From RPQJ01 sp963778185 (GTDB lineage Bacteria > Pseudomonadota > Gammaproteobacteria > Steroidobacterales > Steroidobacteraceae): 64,000 nucleotides of DNA. The stretch is taken from contig CAVZTF010000001.1 of the NCBI GenBank assembly GCA_963778185.1, forward strand, positions 306,286 to 370,285, written 5' to 3'. Shown piece by piece: positions 1 through 7,419 of this stretch. Both the position numbers and the translations under genes were made by a program. The notes under the pieces were generated by a model that worked only from the letters and a program-made list of their open reading frames with translations, was not told where the DNA came from and made no database searches. Every line of letters starts with the position of its first letter. The stretch's first letter is position 1.

Positions 1-1955
1 ACCACGGCGAGCTGCATCACCTGCTCCTGGAAGATCGGTACGCCGAGCGTGCGCTTCAACACGCCCTCGACCTCGGGGCTCGGGTAGCTCACGGGCTCGA
101 GCCCGCCGCGCCGCCGCAGGTAGGGGTGCACCATGTCGCCCTGGATCGGACCCGGCCGGATGATCGCCACCTCGATCACGAGGTCGTAGTAGGTGGCGGG
201 CTTCAGGCGCGGCAGCATCGCCATCTGCGCGCGCGACTCGATCTGGAACACGCCCATCGTGTCGCCGTGGCCGATCATCTCGTAGACGGCAGGATCCTCC
301 GCCGGCACGCTGGCGAGCGTCCAGCGCCGACCCTTGAAATCGTCGATGAGATCGAAGCTGCGGCGGATCGCGGAGAGCATGCCGAGGCCGAGCAGGTCGA
401 CCTTGAGCAGGCCGAGCGCGTCGAGGTCGTCCTTGTCCCACTGGATGACGGTGCGGTCTTCCATGGCCGCGTTCTCGACGGGCACGAGTTCCTCGAGCAG
501 GTCGCGCGCGATGACGAAGCCGCCCACGTGCTGCGAAAGGTGGCGTGGAAAGCCGAGCAGCGTGCGCGCGAGCGCGATGACCCGCGCGAGCACCGGGCTC
601 GCGGGGTCGAGACCGGCTTCGCGCACGCGGCCTTCGTCGATGCTCGAGCCGTCCCACCACTGCATGGAACGGGCCAGCGCGTCCACCTGCAGCGGGTCGA
701 GGCCGAGCGCCTTCGCCACGTCCCGAAGCGCGCTCCTCGGCCGGTAGCAGATCACCGTCGCGGTGAGCGCGGCACGGTGGCGGCCGTATTTCCCGTAGAC
801 GTACTGGATTGCCTCCTCGCGCCGCTCGTGCTCGAAGTCCACGTCGATGTCGGGCGGCTCGTTGCGCTCGCGCGAGATGAAGCGCTCGAAGAGCATCCGA
901 CTGCGCGCCGGGTCGACCTCGGTGATGCCGAGGCAGTAGCACACGGCGGAGTTCGCCGCCGAGCCGCGGCCCTGGCAAAGGATGCCGCGCGAGCGGGCGA
1001 AGCCCACGATGTCGTTGACGGTGAGGAAGTACGCCTCGTAGCCGAGCTCCGCGATGAGCGCGAGTTCGTGCGCGACGGCCTGCTCGACGTGCGGCGGCGT
1101 GCCCTCGGGCCAGCGCCGGTGCTTGCCTTCTTCCGTGAGCTTGCCGAGCCAGCTCGCCGGGGTCTCGCCCTCCGGCACGATCTCGCGCGGATATTCGTAG
1201 CGCAGTTCCTCGAACGAAAACGCGCAGCGCGCGGCGATATCGAGCGTCGCCTCGAGCAACCCGGGGGGATGGAGCTCCTGCAGGCGGGCGAGCGGCCGCA
1301 GGTGGCGTTCGCCATTCGGATGCAGTGCGTAGCCCGCGCGGTCCACGGGGGTACCGAGGCGCGTGGCCGTGAGCACGTCCTGCAGCGCGCGGCGGCCGCG
1401 TGCGTGCATGTGGACGTCGCCCGCGGCGGCGAGCGGCAGGCCGAGCGTGCGCCCGAGCTCCTGCAGGCTCGCGAGGCGGCGGCGGTCCTGGCCGGTGGTG
1501 AGCAGCTCCACCGCGATCCACAGCCGGCCGGGGAAGACGGCGGTGAGCCAGGCGGCCTCGCCCGGGTCCGGGCGGGCGGCCGGGAGCCACAGGGCGAGTA
1601 CGTCGGAGGGGGGAATGGCGGCGAAGTCGTCCCGCGCGAGCTTGTACTTGCCCTTCGGGGCTGCCCGCCGGGCCCGGGTGATCAGCCGGCAGAGCTGCGC
1701 GTAGCCGCGCCGGTTGGTGGCGAGCAGCACGCAGCGCAGGCCGTCCACGAGCCGGAACTCGCTGCCGACGATCAGCTTGAAGCCGCGTTCGCGCGCGACG
1801 ACGTGGGCGCGCACGGCGCCCGCCACGGAACACTCGTCGGTGATCGCGAGCGCGGCGTAGCCGAGGTCAGCGGCGCGCTCGACCAGTTCCCCAGGGTGCG
1901 AGGCGCCGCGCAGGAAGCTGAAGTTGCTGAGGCAATGCAGCTCGGCGTAACCCAT
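1..1955 (-). CDS. dnaE2: Error-prone DNA polymerase DnaE2/ImuC, 5' part only
   Basis: This is the catalytic subunit of the SOS-induced ImuA-ImuB-DnaE2 translesion machinery, a C-family polymerase that copies damaged DNA in the cytoplasm. The frame opens at the ATG at 1955 and leaves the window, so about 651 residues are visible out of the roughly 1,050 usual for the family. The N-terminus (MGYAELHCLSNFSFLRGASH) is the PHP domain. The palm carries GRGSAANSAVCYCLG and PDIDVDFE (about residues 365-372), which hold the catalytic aspartates. It starts 11 bp after the imuB stop and is the last visible gene of lexA-imuA-imuB-dnaE2. The visible part has no frameshift. A replicative DnaE is unlikely, given the N-terminal signature and the imuAB neighbours. 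Confidence 0.95.
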   Translation of the reverse strand, partial: MGYAELHCLSNFSFLRGASHPGELVERAADLGYAALAITDECSVAGAVRAHVVARERGFKLIVGSEFRLVDGLRCVLLATNRRGYAQLCRLITRARRAAPKGKYKLARDDFAAIPPSDVLALWLPAARPDPGEAAWLTAVFPGRLWIAVELLTTGQDRRRLASLQELGRTLGLPLAAAGDVHMHARGRRALQDVLTATRLGTPVDRAGYALHPNGERHLRPLARLQELHPPGLLEATLDIAARCAFSFEELRYEYPREIVPEGETPASWLGKLTEEGKHRRWPEGTPPHVEQAVAHELALIAELGYEAYFLTVNDIVGFARSRGILCQGRGSAANSAVCYCLGITEVDPARSRMLFERFISRERNEPPDIDVDFEHERREEAIQYVYGKYGRHRAALTATVICYRPRSALRDVAKALGLDPLQVDALARSMQWWDGSSIDEGRVREAGLDPASPVLARVIALARTLLGFPRHLSQHVGGFVIARDLLEELVPVENAAMEDRTVIQWDKDDLDALGLLKVDLLGLGMLSAIRRSFDLIDDFKGRRWTLASVPAEDPAVYEMIGHGDTMGVFQIESRAQMAMLPRLKPATYYDLVIEVAIIRPGPIQGDMVHPYLRRRGGLEPVSYPSPEVEGVLKRTLGVPIFQEQVMQLAV

Positions 1956-1966
1956 CGTGGCGGCGT

Positions 1967-3592
1967 TCAACCGAATACGCCGTGCAGGAACCAGCGCCCG
2001 CCGGCGACGCGCTCGTGGAACACCCAGAGACGCACCCCCGCCTGCGTGCGCGCCACGTAGTAATCGCGCCTGACGTCGCGGCCGTCCCACCAGCCCGATT
2101 CGATGCGCTCCGGGCCCGCCTCCAACTCGAGCGCGCCTTCGTAGCGAGGCCACTCCCCACCCTCGAGCACCTTCGGCTCGGCCAGGAGCCACAGCGGCCG
2201 AGCCTGGGGACATTCGGGCGGAGACGGGCGGGAAAACAGGAGAATGTCCCCAGGCTCGGCAATTCGCCAGGCGGACTCGGGGCGATGCTCGGGGACGAGG
2301 CGGACGCCCTGCACGGCCGCGGCGCCGAGGCGCGCGCGCAGCCGCTCGATGAGCTGCGGCGCGCCGGCCGTACTGCCGCGCCCGGGCGCGAAGAGGTCGG
2401 CGGCCTCGCCTCGCACCTCGACCAGCGGCCCGCTGCGCAGGCGCACGGTACGCACGGGCTCGGGCAGGTCCACGCGCGCGAGCCGCTCGCGCAGCAGTTC
2501 CGCGATGCGCCCGGCCTGGGTCGCAGGCTCCACGAACCGCTGGCGCACCCGCGTCTCCGGCGCCGTGCGATGAATGAGGCGCAGCTCGATCACCTCCACG
2601 CCCCGTGCCCGTTGCCGCAGGAACGTGCACAACTGCGCGAGCAGCGGCTCGATCGCGCGGCGCAGCCGCTCGCTGTCCGCGATCTCGGGCTCGAGGTCGC
2701 ATCGCGCCGCGAAACGTTCGCGGGCGACGAACGCCGCGCGCGGGTCGGGTGCGCGACCGACCGCGCGGTCGAGCATCCGCAGCAGGTCCGGATCGAACCG
2801 GCGCGCAAAGCCTTCACGCGGCAGCTTCAGGCAGTCGCCGACGGTGCGCACGCCCATCGTCGCAAGCGCGTGCAGGTGCCGTTCCGGCCAGCGCGCGCAG
2901 GCGAGCGGCAGCGGCCCGAGACGGCTCGCGAGCTCGCCGGGACGACGCAAGGCGACCTCCTCGCCCATGCGCGCGAACCAGAGCGAGGCGAGCGGCGTGG
3001 GCGCGATCGCGAGCCGCGGCTCGATGCCGATCGACTGCAGCCGCTCGCGCGCCAGCGCATGCAGGCGCCGCACACCGCCGAAGAGCCGCAGGCTGCCGCG
3101 CACCTCGAGCAGCACGCCGTCGGGCGGCTCGAGGTTGACGCGCGGTGTGAACGAGCCGGCGATCACTGCGACCGCCTCGAGCAAGACGTTTTCCCTGCGC
3201 GCATCACGCGCCTGCACGCGCAGCGACGGCGACAGCGCGAGCGCCGAATTGAGCGCCATGCCGGGCGTGATGCCCGCTGCGGCCGCGGCGGCATCGCAGG
3301 CGCAGACCACCTTGCCGTCCCGCTCGAGATCCACCACGGCGCGTGGCTCGCCGCCCGCGTGCGGGTCACCGGCGGCACCCGGGCCATCCGGCCAAGGCAG
3401 TGACTCGATCACGTAATGCGGCAGGTGAACGGCGAGCCAGAGATCGCCGGCCGCGGCCACCGCGCGTGCCGGCTCGCCGTCGCCACGCCCGCGCCCGCCG
3501 CCGAGCGCAGGCCGCAGCCGGGGCCGCTCACACGCGGATGCCGGTGACGGAGGGACTTCGGGCGGGGCCCGACGCTTCCCGGGCAGCGCCAT
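1967..3592 (-). CDS. imuB: ImuB, inactive Y-family polymerase-like mutagenesis protein
   Basis: ImuB is a catalytically dead Y-family polymerase homologue that links DnaE2 and ImuA to the sliding clamp during SOS mutagenesis. The protein has 541 residues. The polymerase-like core opens with LWLAVHLPHYVIESL, without the acidic metal ligands of active Y-family enzymes. Typical ImuB segments follow, including LRLFGG, MGVRTVGDCLKLPREG and WWDGRDVRRDYYVAR near the C-terminus. I chose the ATG at 3592 because it lies two bases past the imuA stop; the frame stays open upstream but reads through imuA. The first ~45 residues are Pro/Arg-rich and may be poorly conserved. A perfect 19-bp inverted repeat (2197-2260) lies inside the gene and encodes an apparent ~20-residue insertion before RPLWLLAEP. 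Confidence 0.93.
   Translation of the reverse strand: MALPGKRRAPPEVPPSPASACERPRLRPALGGGRGRGDGEPARAVAAAGDLWLAVHLPHYVIESLPWPDGPGAAGDPHAGGEPRAVVDLERDGKVVCACDAAAAAAGITPGMALNSALALSPSLRVQARDARRENVLLEAVAVIAGSFTPRVNLEPPDGVLLEVRGSLRLFGGVRRLHALARERLQSIGIEPRLAIAPTPLASLWFARMGEEVALRRPGELASRLGPLPLACARWPERHLHALATMGVRTVGDCLKLPREGFARRFDPDLLRMLDRAVGRAPDPRAAFVARERFAARCDLEPEIADSERLRRAIEPLLAQLCTFLRQRARGVEVIELRLIHRTAPETRVRQRFVEPATQAGRIAELLRERLARVDLPEPVRTVRLRSGPLVEVRGEAADLFAPGRGSTAGAPQLIERLRARLGAAAVQGVRLVPEHRPESAWRIAEPGDILLFSRPSPPECPQARPLWLLAEPKVLEGGEWPRYEGALELEAGPERIESGWWDGRDVRRDYYVARTQAGVRLWVFHERVAGGRWFLHGVFG
2197..2260. repeat. 19-bp perfect inverted repeat inside imuB (REP/BIME-like)
   Basis: Bases 2197-2215 and 2242-2260 are exact reverse complements (arm GCCGAGCCTGGGGACATTC) separated by 26 bp. 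The arm contains CCTGGGGACATTC, which resembles the palindromes associated with REP elements and Y1 transposases; that resemblance is from memory, not a search. The insert keeps the imuB frame open. Confidence 0.8.
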
Positions 3593-3594
3593 GG

Positions 3595-4233
3595 TCAGTG
3601 CGCGCCGGTATGCGTCGCTGTGGCGAGCCAGCCGAGCCGCACGCTCGTCGCACGGCCGCCGCGGCTCTTCACGATGCGCGCCTCGAGGCCGTCGCGGCCG
3701 GACTCGAGCGCGATGCGCAGCACGGCGGGCGATGGCTCGCTGCCGTCGCGCAGCCGCCGGAAGCTCACGGCCAGGCAGCGCGCCTGCTCGGCCGCGAGCT
3801 GCAGCCGGCGCAGGGCATGCGGCTCGCGGAACGCGGCCCAGCCGAGCACCGCGCTGCAGGTGCCCGAGCGCAGCGACTGTTCCATCGCCCATTCCGCGGG
3901 CTGTGCGCGCACCACCAGCAGTCGGCTCACCTCGATGCCGCGGGCCGCGAGCGCCGGCGCGTACGGCTGGTAAGGCGGGGAAACCCAGGCGAGCCAGCCG
4001 CTCTCGTGCTCATCGCGGCACAGCGCTGCCAGCGCGGGCATCAGCAGGCTCAGCTCGCCGATGCCATAACGGTCGGTGAGGATCTCGATGAGCCCCTGCC
4101 GCGGCCAGCCGCCGCCCGGCAGGCAGCGATCGAGCGTGGCGAAACCCGTGGGCAGCCCGGGCGGCTGCCCGGCCGTATTCTGCTCCCGGGCGCGCCAGAG
4201 CTTGGGGTGACGCAGGAGTTGGTCGAGGGACAT
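3595..4233 (-). CDS. imuA: ImuA, RecA-like SOS mutagenesis accessory protein
   Basis: ImuA is a RecA-fold accessory protein that works with ImuB and DnaE2 in SOS translesion synthesis. The 212-residue product begins MSLDQLLRHPKLWRAREQ and has LPTGFATLDRCLPGGGWPRQGLIEIL, where RecA-like proteins place the P-loop; the Walker A lysine is absent, as is common in ImuA. Later segments WLAWVSPPYQPYAPALAARG and AVLGWAAF fit the family. It lies 46 bp downstream of lexA and 2 bp upstream of imuB, so it is almost certainly expressed from the lexA promoter. A short SulA-like protein is the main alternative, but this length and context favour ImuA. Confidence 0.9.
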   Translation of the reverse strand: MSLDQLLRHPKLWRAREQNTAGQPPGLPTGFATLDRCLPGGGWPRQGLIEILTDRYGIGELSLLMPALAALCRDEHESGWLAWVSPPYQPYAPALAARGIEVSRLLVVRAQPAEWAMEQSLRSGTCSAVLGWAAFREPHALRRLQLAAEQARCLAVSFRRLRDGSEPSPAVLRIALESGRDGLEARIVKSRGGRATSVRLGWLATATHTGAH

Positions 4234-4279
4234 GAGGCGGCAGCAAGGACGGATGATGGGTGGCGAATGGCGGGTCTCT

Positions 4280-4897
4280 TCACGCTCGCCCCGCCTCCTG
4301 CCTGACTACGCCGACCACCACGCCCTCGATGATCAGCGACTCGTGCTTCAGGTCCACGCGGAGGGGCTCGAAGTCGTCGTTCTCCGGCAGCAGCCACGCG
4401 ATCGAGCCGTCCTGGCGGTAACGCTTCACCGTCACTTCGTTCTCGAGGCGCGCCACGATGATCTGGCGGTTGCGCACCTCGGGTGTGCGGTGCACGGCGA
4501 CGAGGTCGCCGTCGAAGATGCCGGCGTTCTTCATGCTCATGCCGCGCACCTTGAGCAGGTAATGCGGCCGCGGCTGGAAGAGCTGCGGGTCGATCTGGTA
4601 GTGCGCCTCGATGTTCTCCTCGGCGAGGATGGGCCGGCCGGCGGCGACACGGCCGATGAGCGGCAGGCCGAACTGCTCGCGCAGGGAATCCCGCAGCTGG
4701 ATGCCGCGCGACATGCCCGGCCGCAGCTCGATGACGCCCTTGCGCTGCAGGGCACGCAGGTGGTCTTCCGCCGCGTTCGCCGACTTGAACCCGAGTGCTT
4801 CGGCGATCTCGGCGCGCGTGGGCGGCATGCCGTTCTCGACCATGGAGTCCTGGATGAAGCGCAGGACCTGGCGCTGGCGGGGAGTGAGGTCGTCCAT
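4280..4897 (-). CDS. lexA: LexA, SOS repressor and self-cleaving protease
   Basis: LexA represses the SOS regulon and inactivates itself when RecA filaments form. The 205-residue product has an N-terminal winged helix (MDDLTPRQRQVLRFIQDSM), the cleavage site Ala86-Gly87 in GRVAAGRP, catalytic Ser121 in RGMSMKNAG and Lys158 in VTVKRY. I chose the ATG at 4897 because AGGAG lies just upstream and because the upstream in-frame ATG (4915) falls inside an operator. Two consensus LexA boxes lie directly upstream, so the gene is autoregulated. As the first gene before imuA-imuB-dnaE2, it makes this a self-contained SOS mutagenesis operon. Confidence 0.97.
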   Translation of the reverse strand: MDDLTPRQRQVLRFIQDSMVENGMPPTRAEIAEALGFKSANAAEDHLRALQRKGVIELRPGMSRGIQLRDSLREQFGLPLIGRVAAGRPILAEENIEAHYQIDPQLFQPRPHYLLKVRGMSMKNAGIFDGDLVAVHRTPEVRNRQIIVARLENEVTVKRYRQDGSIAWLLPENDDFEPLRVDLKHESLIIEGVVVGVVRQEAGRA

Positions 4898-4905
4898 GGC
4901 GGCTC

Positions 4906-4921
4906 CTGTATACATGAACAG
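4906..4921 (-). promoter_or_regulatory. LexA box 1 (proximal operator of lexA)
   Basis: CTGTATACATGAACAG matches CTG-N10-CAG exactly. It ends 9 bp before the lexA start codon, overlapping the leader. Confidence 0.9.
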
Positions 4922-4924
4922 TGG

Positions 4925-4940
4925 CTGTTCTTATATACAG
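4925..4940 (-). promoter_or_regulatory. LexA box 2 (distal operator of lexA)
   Basis: CTGTTCTTATATACAG is a second exact CTG-N10-CAG site. The two boxes are 19 bp apart start to start, about two helical turns, so two LexA dimers could bind one face of the DNA, as on the tandem lexA operators of E. coli. Confidence 0.9.
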
Positions 4941-5389
4941 CCTCCGGGCACAATGCAAGCCTGTTCGAGGTTTCCATCGGGCGACGGACTACCGACGCCC
5001 GCCGACCCGTTCGGCGCCCGGGCCGCGCCGGCCCCGAACTCACCCAACGACTGAGCGCCGATGATGGTCACCGAAGCGCGGCATGCACGACGTTCGCGTA
5101 CGCGTCCGCACCAGCAGTCGCTGCCGGTCGCCGACGATGCCATCCGAACATGTTCCCGGCTTGTCCGCGTCTGTACGCCAACGAACATTGCGGCACGCAC
5201 CGAGTCCGTACACTCGCAACGCGCACCTCGGCCACGGATGGAAACCGCAGCGCCGCTTTACCTTTATCAACGATTTTGGATCGGGTACCATCACGGGGTT
5301 CGGCTGTGGACCGCACATGGATCTCGCGTCCAGATCGGTGCAGTCGACGTACCAGACTCTCGAGTCCAACCACCGAGGACAGCAACACA
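4941..5389. other. Intergenic region between lexA and the lipoprotein gene
   Basis: About 450 bp without a convincing gene on either strand. It must hold the rightward promoter of the lipoprotein gene. The AT-richer stretch near 5255-5295 (TTTACC, then TACCAT) is the likeliest promoter zone, but I see no clear -35/-10 pair. Confidence 0.5.
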
Positions 5390-5710
5390 ATGAAGACCGC
5401 AATCGTGAAGACCGTAACCATCGGCGCCGCCGCCCTCATGCTGGCCGTCGCCAGCGGCTGCAGCAACAAGGAACTGCTCGCCCGCATCGACGCGGCCGAC
5501 GCTTCCGCCAAGGCTGCTGCCCAGGACGCCGCTGCCGCCAAGTCGTCTGCCGATGCCGCTGCGGCTTCCGCCTCCAGCGCCTCGAATGCCGCCAGCGCCG
5601 CCCAGAGCACGGCCAACCAGGCCCTGCAGGCTGCGCAGGGCGCCCAGGCCTGCTGCGACGCGACGAACGAGAAGATCGATCGCGCGTTCAAGAAGTCGAT
5701 GGGCAAGTAA
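5390..5710 (+). CDS. OprI/Lpp-like alanine-zipper outer-membrane lipoprotein
   Basis: A small, probably abundant outer-membrane lipoprotein of 106 residues. It has a Lys-containing N-terminus, a hydrophobic stretch and a lipobox-like VASGC with the lipidation cysteine at about residue 24. An Ala/Ser-rich helix (~residues 30-85) follows, then QACCDATNEKIDRAFKKSMGK. The layout matches Pseudomonas OprI, which also ends in a basic tail with terminal Lys. A free C-terminal Lys is the residue by which Braun-type lipoproteins are linked to peptidoglycan. The ATG at 5390 has GAGGA nine bases upstream. A strong terminator follows. The paired Cys-Cys before the tail is unusual. Family placement rests on composition and layout, so the exact subfamily is uncertain. 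Confidence 0.85.
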   Translation: MKTAIVKTVTIGAAALMLAVASGCSNKELLARIDAADASAKAAAQDAAAAKSSADAAAASASSASNAASAAQSTANQALQAAQGAQACCDATNEKIDRAFKKSMGK

Positions 5711-5748
5711 TCGACTGACAGCTCGCTACGTTCGCTCGACGAACGGAA

Positions 5749-5776
5749 ACGCCGCGGTGACCCCGCGGCGTTTTTT
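5749..5776 (+). terminator. Rho-independent terminator of the lipoprotein gene
   Basis: A 9-bp perfect GC-rich stem (ACGCCGCGG/CCGCGGCGT, 5749-5757 and 5763-5771) with a 5-base loop, followed by TTTTTT. It lies 38 bp after the lipoprotein stop and before the convergent transpeptidase stop. A short A-run upstream could let it act weakly in both directions. Confidence 0.93.
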
Positions 5777-5793
5777 ATTGTGCGGATTGCCGG

Positions 5794-6756
5794 CTACTGA
5801 CCTGCAGCGCGTACGGGAATGGACAGCGGTACAGGAACGCCGGTGGCCTGCCGGAACGCTTCCATCGCGCCTTCCCAGTCGACCGCGACGCTGCGACCTG
5901 CGACGGACTTCGTGACCAGCCCCGTGAGCTCCGCCGGGTCGCTGTGGGTCGGGTTCTGCGTGCCTTCGAGCGGCGCGTGGCGCTCGACGTAGAGGGTGCC
6001 GCGCTGCCAGCCCACCTTCGTCGTCTGGTCGACGAGGTTCACCTTCGTGTTGACCGGCGCCAGAGCGAACAACTCGGCAATGTCCTCCGGGAACATCCGG
6101 ATGCAGCCGTGCGTCACCTGCATGCCCACGCCGGCGGGGCGATTCGTGCCGTGGATGAGATAGGCGCCGCCCGGGATGCCGAGCCGCATGGCGTGCTCGC
6201 CGAGCGGGTTGTCCGGGCCCGGCGGTACCACCTTGGGCAGCGGGTCGCCGCGCGCCGCGTGCTCCTCGAGCACCGACGCCGGTGGATACCAGTTGGGGAG
6301 CGCCTGCTTCGCAACGATCTTCGTGACGCCGAGCGGGGTCTTCCAGTCCATCTTGCCGGTGCTGATCGGGTAGGTGCGCACGATGCGCGGCTCGCCAGCC
6401 TTGGCGGGCGGGTAGTAGTAGAGCCGGTGCTCCGGCAGGTTGACGACGATGCCGTCGCGCGGCGCATCGGGGAGGATGAAGCGAGTGGGGATCAGGATTT
6501 CCATCCCGGCGCCCGGCAGCCAGGGATCGACGCCCGGATTCGCGGCGATGATCTCCTCGTAGCCGACGCCGAACCGCCGGCCTACGTCGAGCAGCGTATC
6601 CTCGTGCTCGGCGATTGCCGTCGTGACCACGCCGATGACGTTGTCGCCGTTGGCGGGCAGCACGTACTCCGACGGGCCCGCGAATGAGGCGTGGGCCGCC
6701 AGCAGGGCTGCCGCGGCGAACACCGCGCGGCCGCGCTCGTGGAACGAATCGAACAT
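5794..6756 (-). CDS. LysM-YkuD L,D-transpeptidase (ErfK/YbiS type)
   Basis: A periplasmic L,D-transpeptidase of 320 residues. The N-terminus (MFDSFHERGRAVFAAAALLA...SFA) is a signal peptide. A LysM-like segment follows (EHEDTLLDVGRRFGVGYEEI, ~50-90), then the YkuD catalytic domain (~103-245). The active site reads IHGTNR and QVTHGCIRM, giving His202, His216 and nucleophile Cys218. The ATG at 6756 fits the signal peptide; a TTG 14 bp upstream has better Shine-Dalgarno spacing and is an alternative. Family members either link Braun-type lipoprotein to peptidoglycan or make 3-3 crosslinks. The convergent neighbour is a lipoprotein ending in Lys, which favours anchoring. Confidence 0.92.
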   Translation of the reverse strand: MFDSFHERGRAVFAAAALLAAHASFAGPSEYVLPANGDNVIGVVTTAIAEHEDTLLDVGRRFGVGYEEIIAANPGVDPWLPGAGMEILIPTRFILPDAPRDGIVVNLPEHRLYYYPPAKAGEPRIVRTYPISTGKMDWKTPLGVTKIVAKQALPNWYPPASVLEEHAARGDPLPKVVPPGPDNPLGEHAMRLGIPGGAYLIHGTNRPAGVGMQVTHGCIRMFPEDIAELFALAPVNTKVNLVDQTTKVGWQRGTLYVERHAPLEGTQNPTHSDPAELTGLVTKSVAGRSVAVDWEGAMEAFRQATGVPVPLSIPVRAAGQ

Positions 6757-6870
6757 CGCGTGCAACCCTGGCCCTCCTCGACACATTCTAAACACAGCCC
6801 CCGCCGCGGGTTCGACTTCGTTGACCACACGCGGGTTCCGCCAGTAGCCTTGCCCGCCCCGGGGGAATAA

Positions 6871-7410
6871 ATGCCTTACAAGCTCACCATCGAACTGTCG
6901 GACCGCGACCTGCGCCACTTCCGCCGCGAATTGCGCCGCGCCCGCGAGTCCGTCGGCATCGCGGACGACGAGGAGATCCTCGCCGCGGCCGCGGACCTGG
7001 TGCAGTCGATGCGCCGCTCCGACCTGCCGGATTTCGTCGTCGAGCGCCTCGACCGGCTCGAGACGCTGCTCGCGATGCTCACCGACCCGGAGTGGCGCCT
7101 CGAAGACGACGAGCGTAACCCCGCGCTGTCTGCCCTCGCCTATCTCTGCGACCCCGAGGACCTGATCCCCGACGATATCCCCGGCATCGGGCTGCTCGAC
7201 GACGCCGTCATGATCGAGCTCGTGTTCCGCGAGGTGCGCCACGAGCTCGACGCGTACGAGGACTTCCGTCGCTACCGCAGGGCACTGCCGAAGGCCTTGC
7301 TGAAGAAGGATCCTGCGGCACTCGCCGGCAGGCTGTCGCGCCGGCGCGAACAGTTGACGGCGCGCATGCGCCGCCGTCGCCTCGAGGAGCGCAAGCGCGC
7401 GGGCGCGTGA
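6871..7410 (+). CDS. YkvA/DUF1232 family protein
   Basis: A 179-residue protein of unknown function. The central stretch (ALAYLCDPEDLIPDDIPGIG then LLDDAVMIELV, ~88-120) is the DUF1232/YkvA motif. The C-terminus is strongly basic (RRREQLTARMRRRRLEERKR). The family's typical hydrophobic second helix is weak here, so membrane insertion is doubtful. The start is ATG with a GGGGG-rich ribosome site. It is divergent from the L,D-transpeptidase and convergent with plsX, with 9 bp between the stops. Confidence 0.85.
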   Translation: MPYKLTIELSDRDLRHFRRELRRARESVGIADDEEILAAAADLVQSMRRSDLPDFVVERLDRLETLLAMLTDPEWRLEDDERNPALSALAYLCDPEDLIPDDIPGIGLLDDAVMIELVFREVRHELDAYEDFRRYRRALPKALLKKDPAALAGRLSRRREQLTARMRRRRLEERKRAGA

Positions 7411-7419
7411 AGCCGCGCG

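Noticed and set aside
126..2060. A 644-codon open frame on the plus strand opposite dnaE2
   Set aside because: It is a by-product of high GC on the antisense strand; the minus strand encodes a clear DnaE2 protein with catalytic motifs.
4232..5389. Extension of the lipoprotein frame upstream for about 390 codons
   Set aside because: The upstream part is antisense to lexA; the lipoprotein signal sequence fixes the start at 5390.
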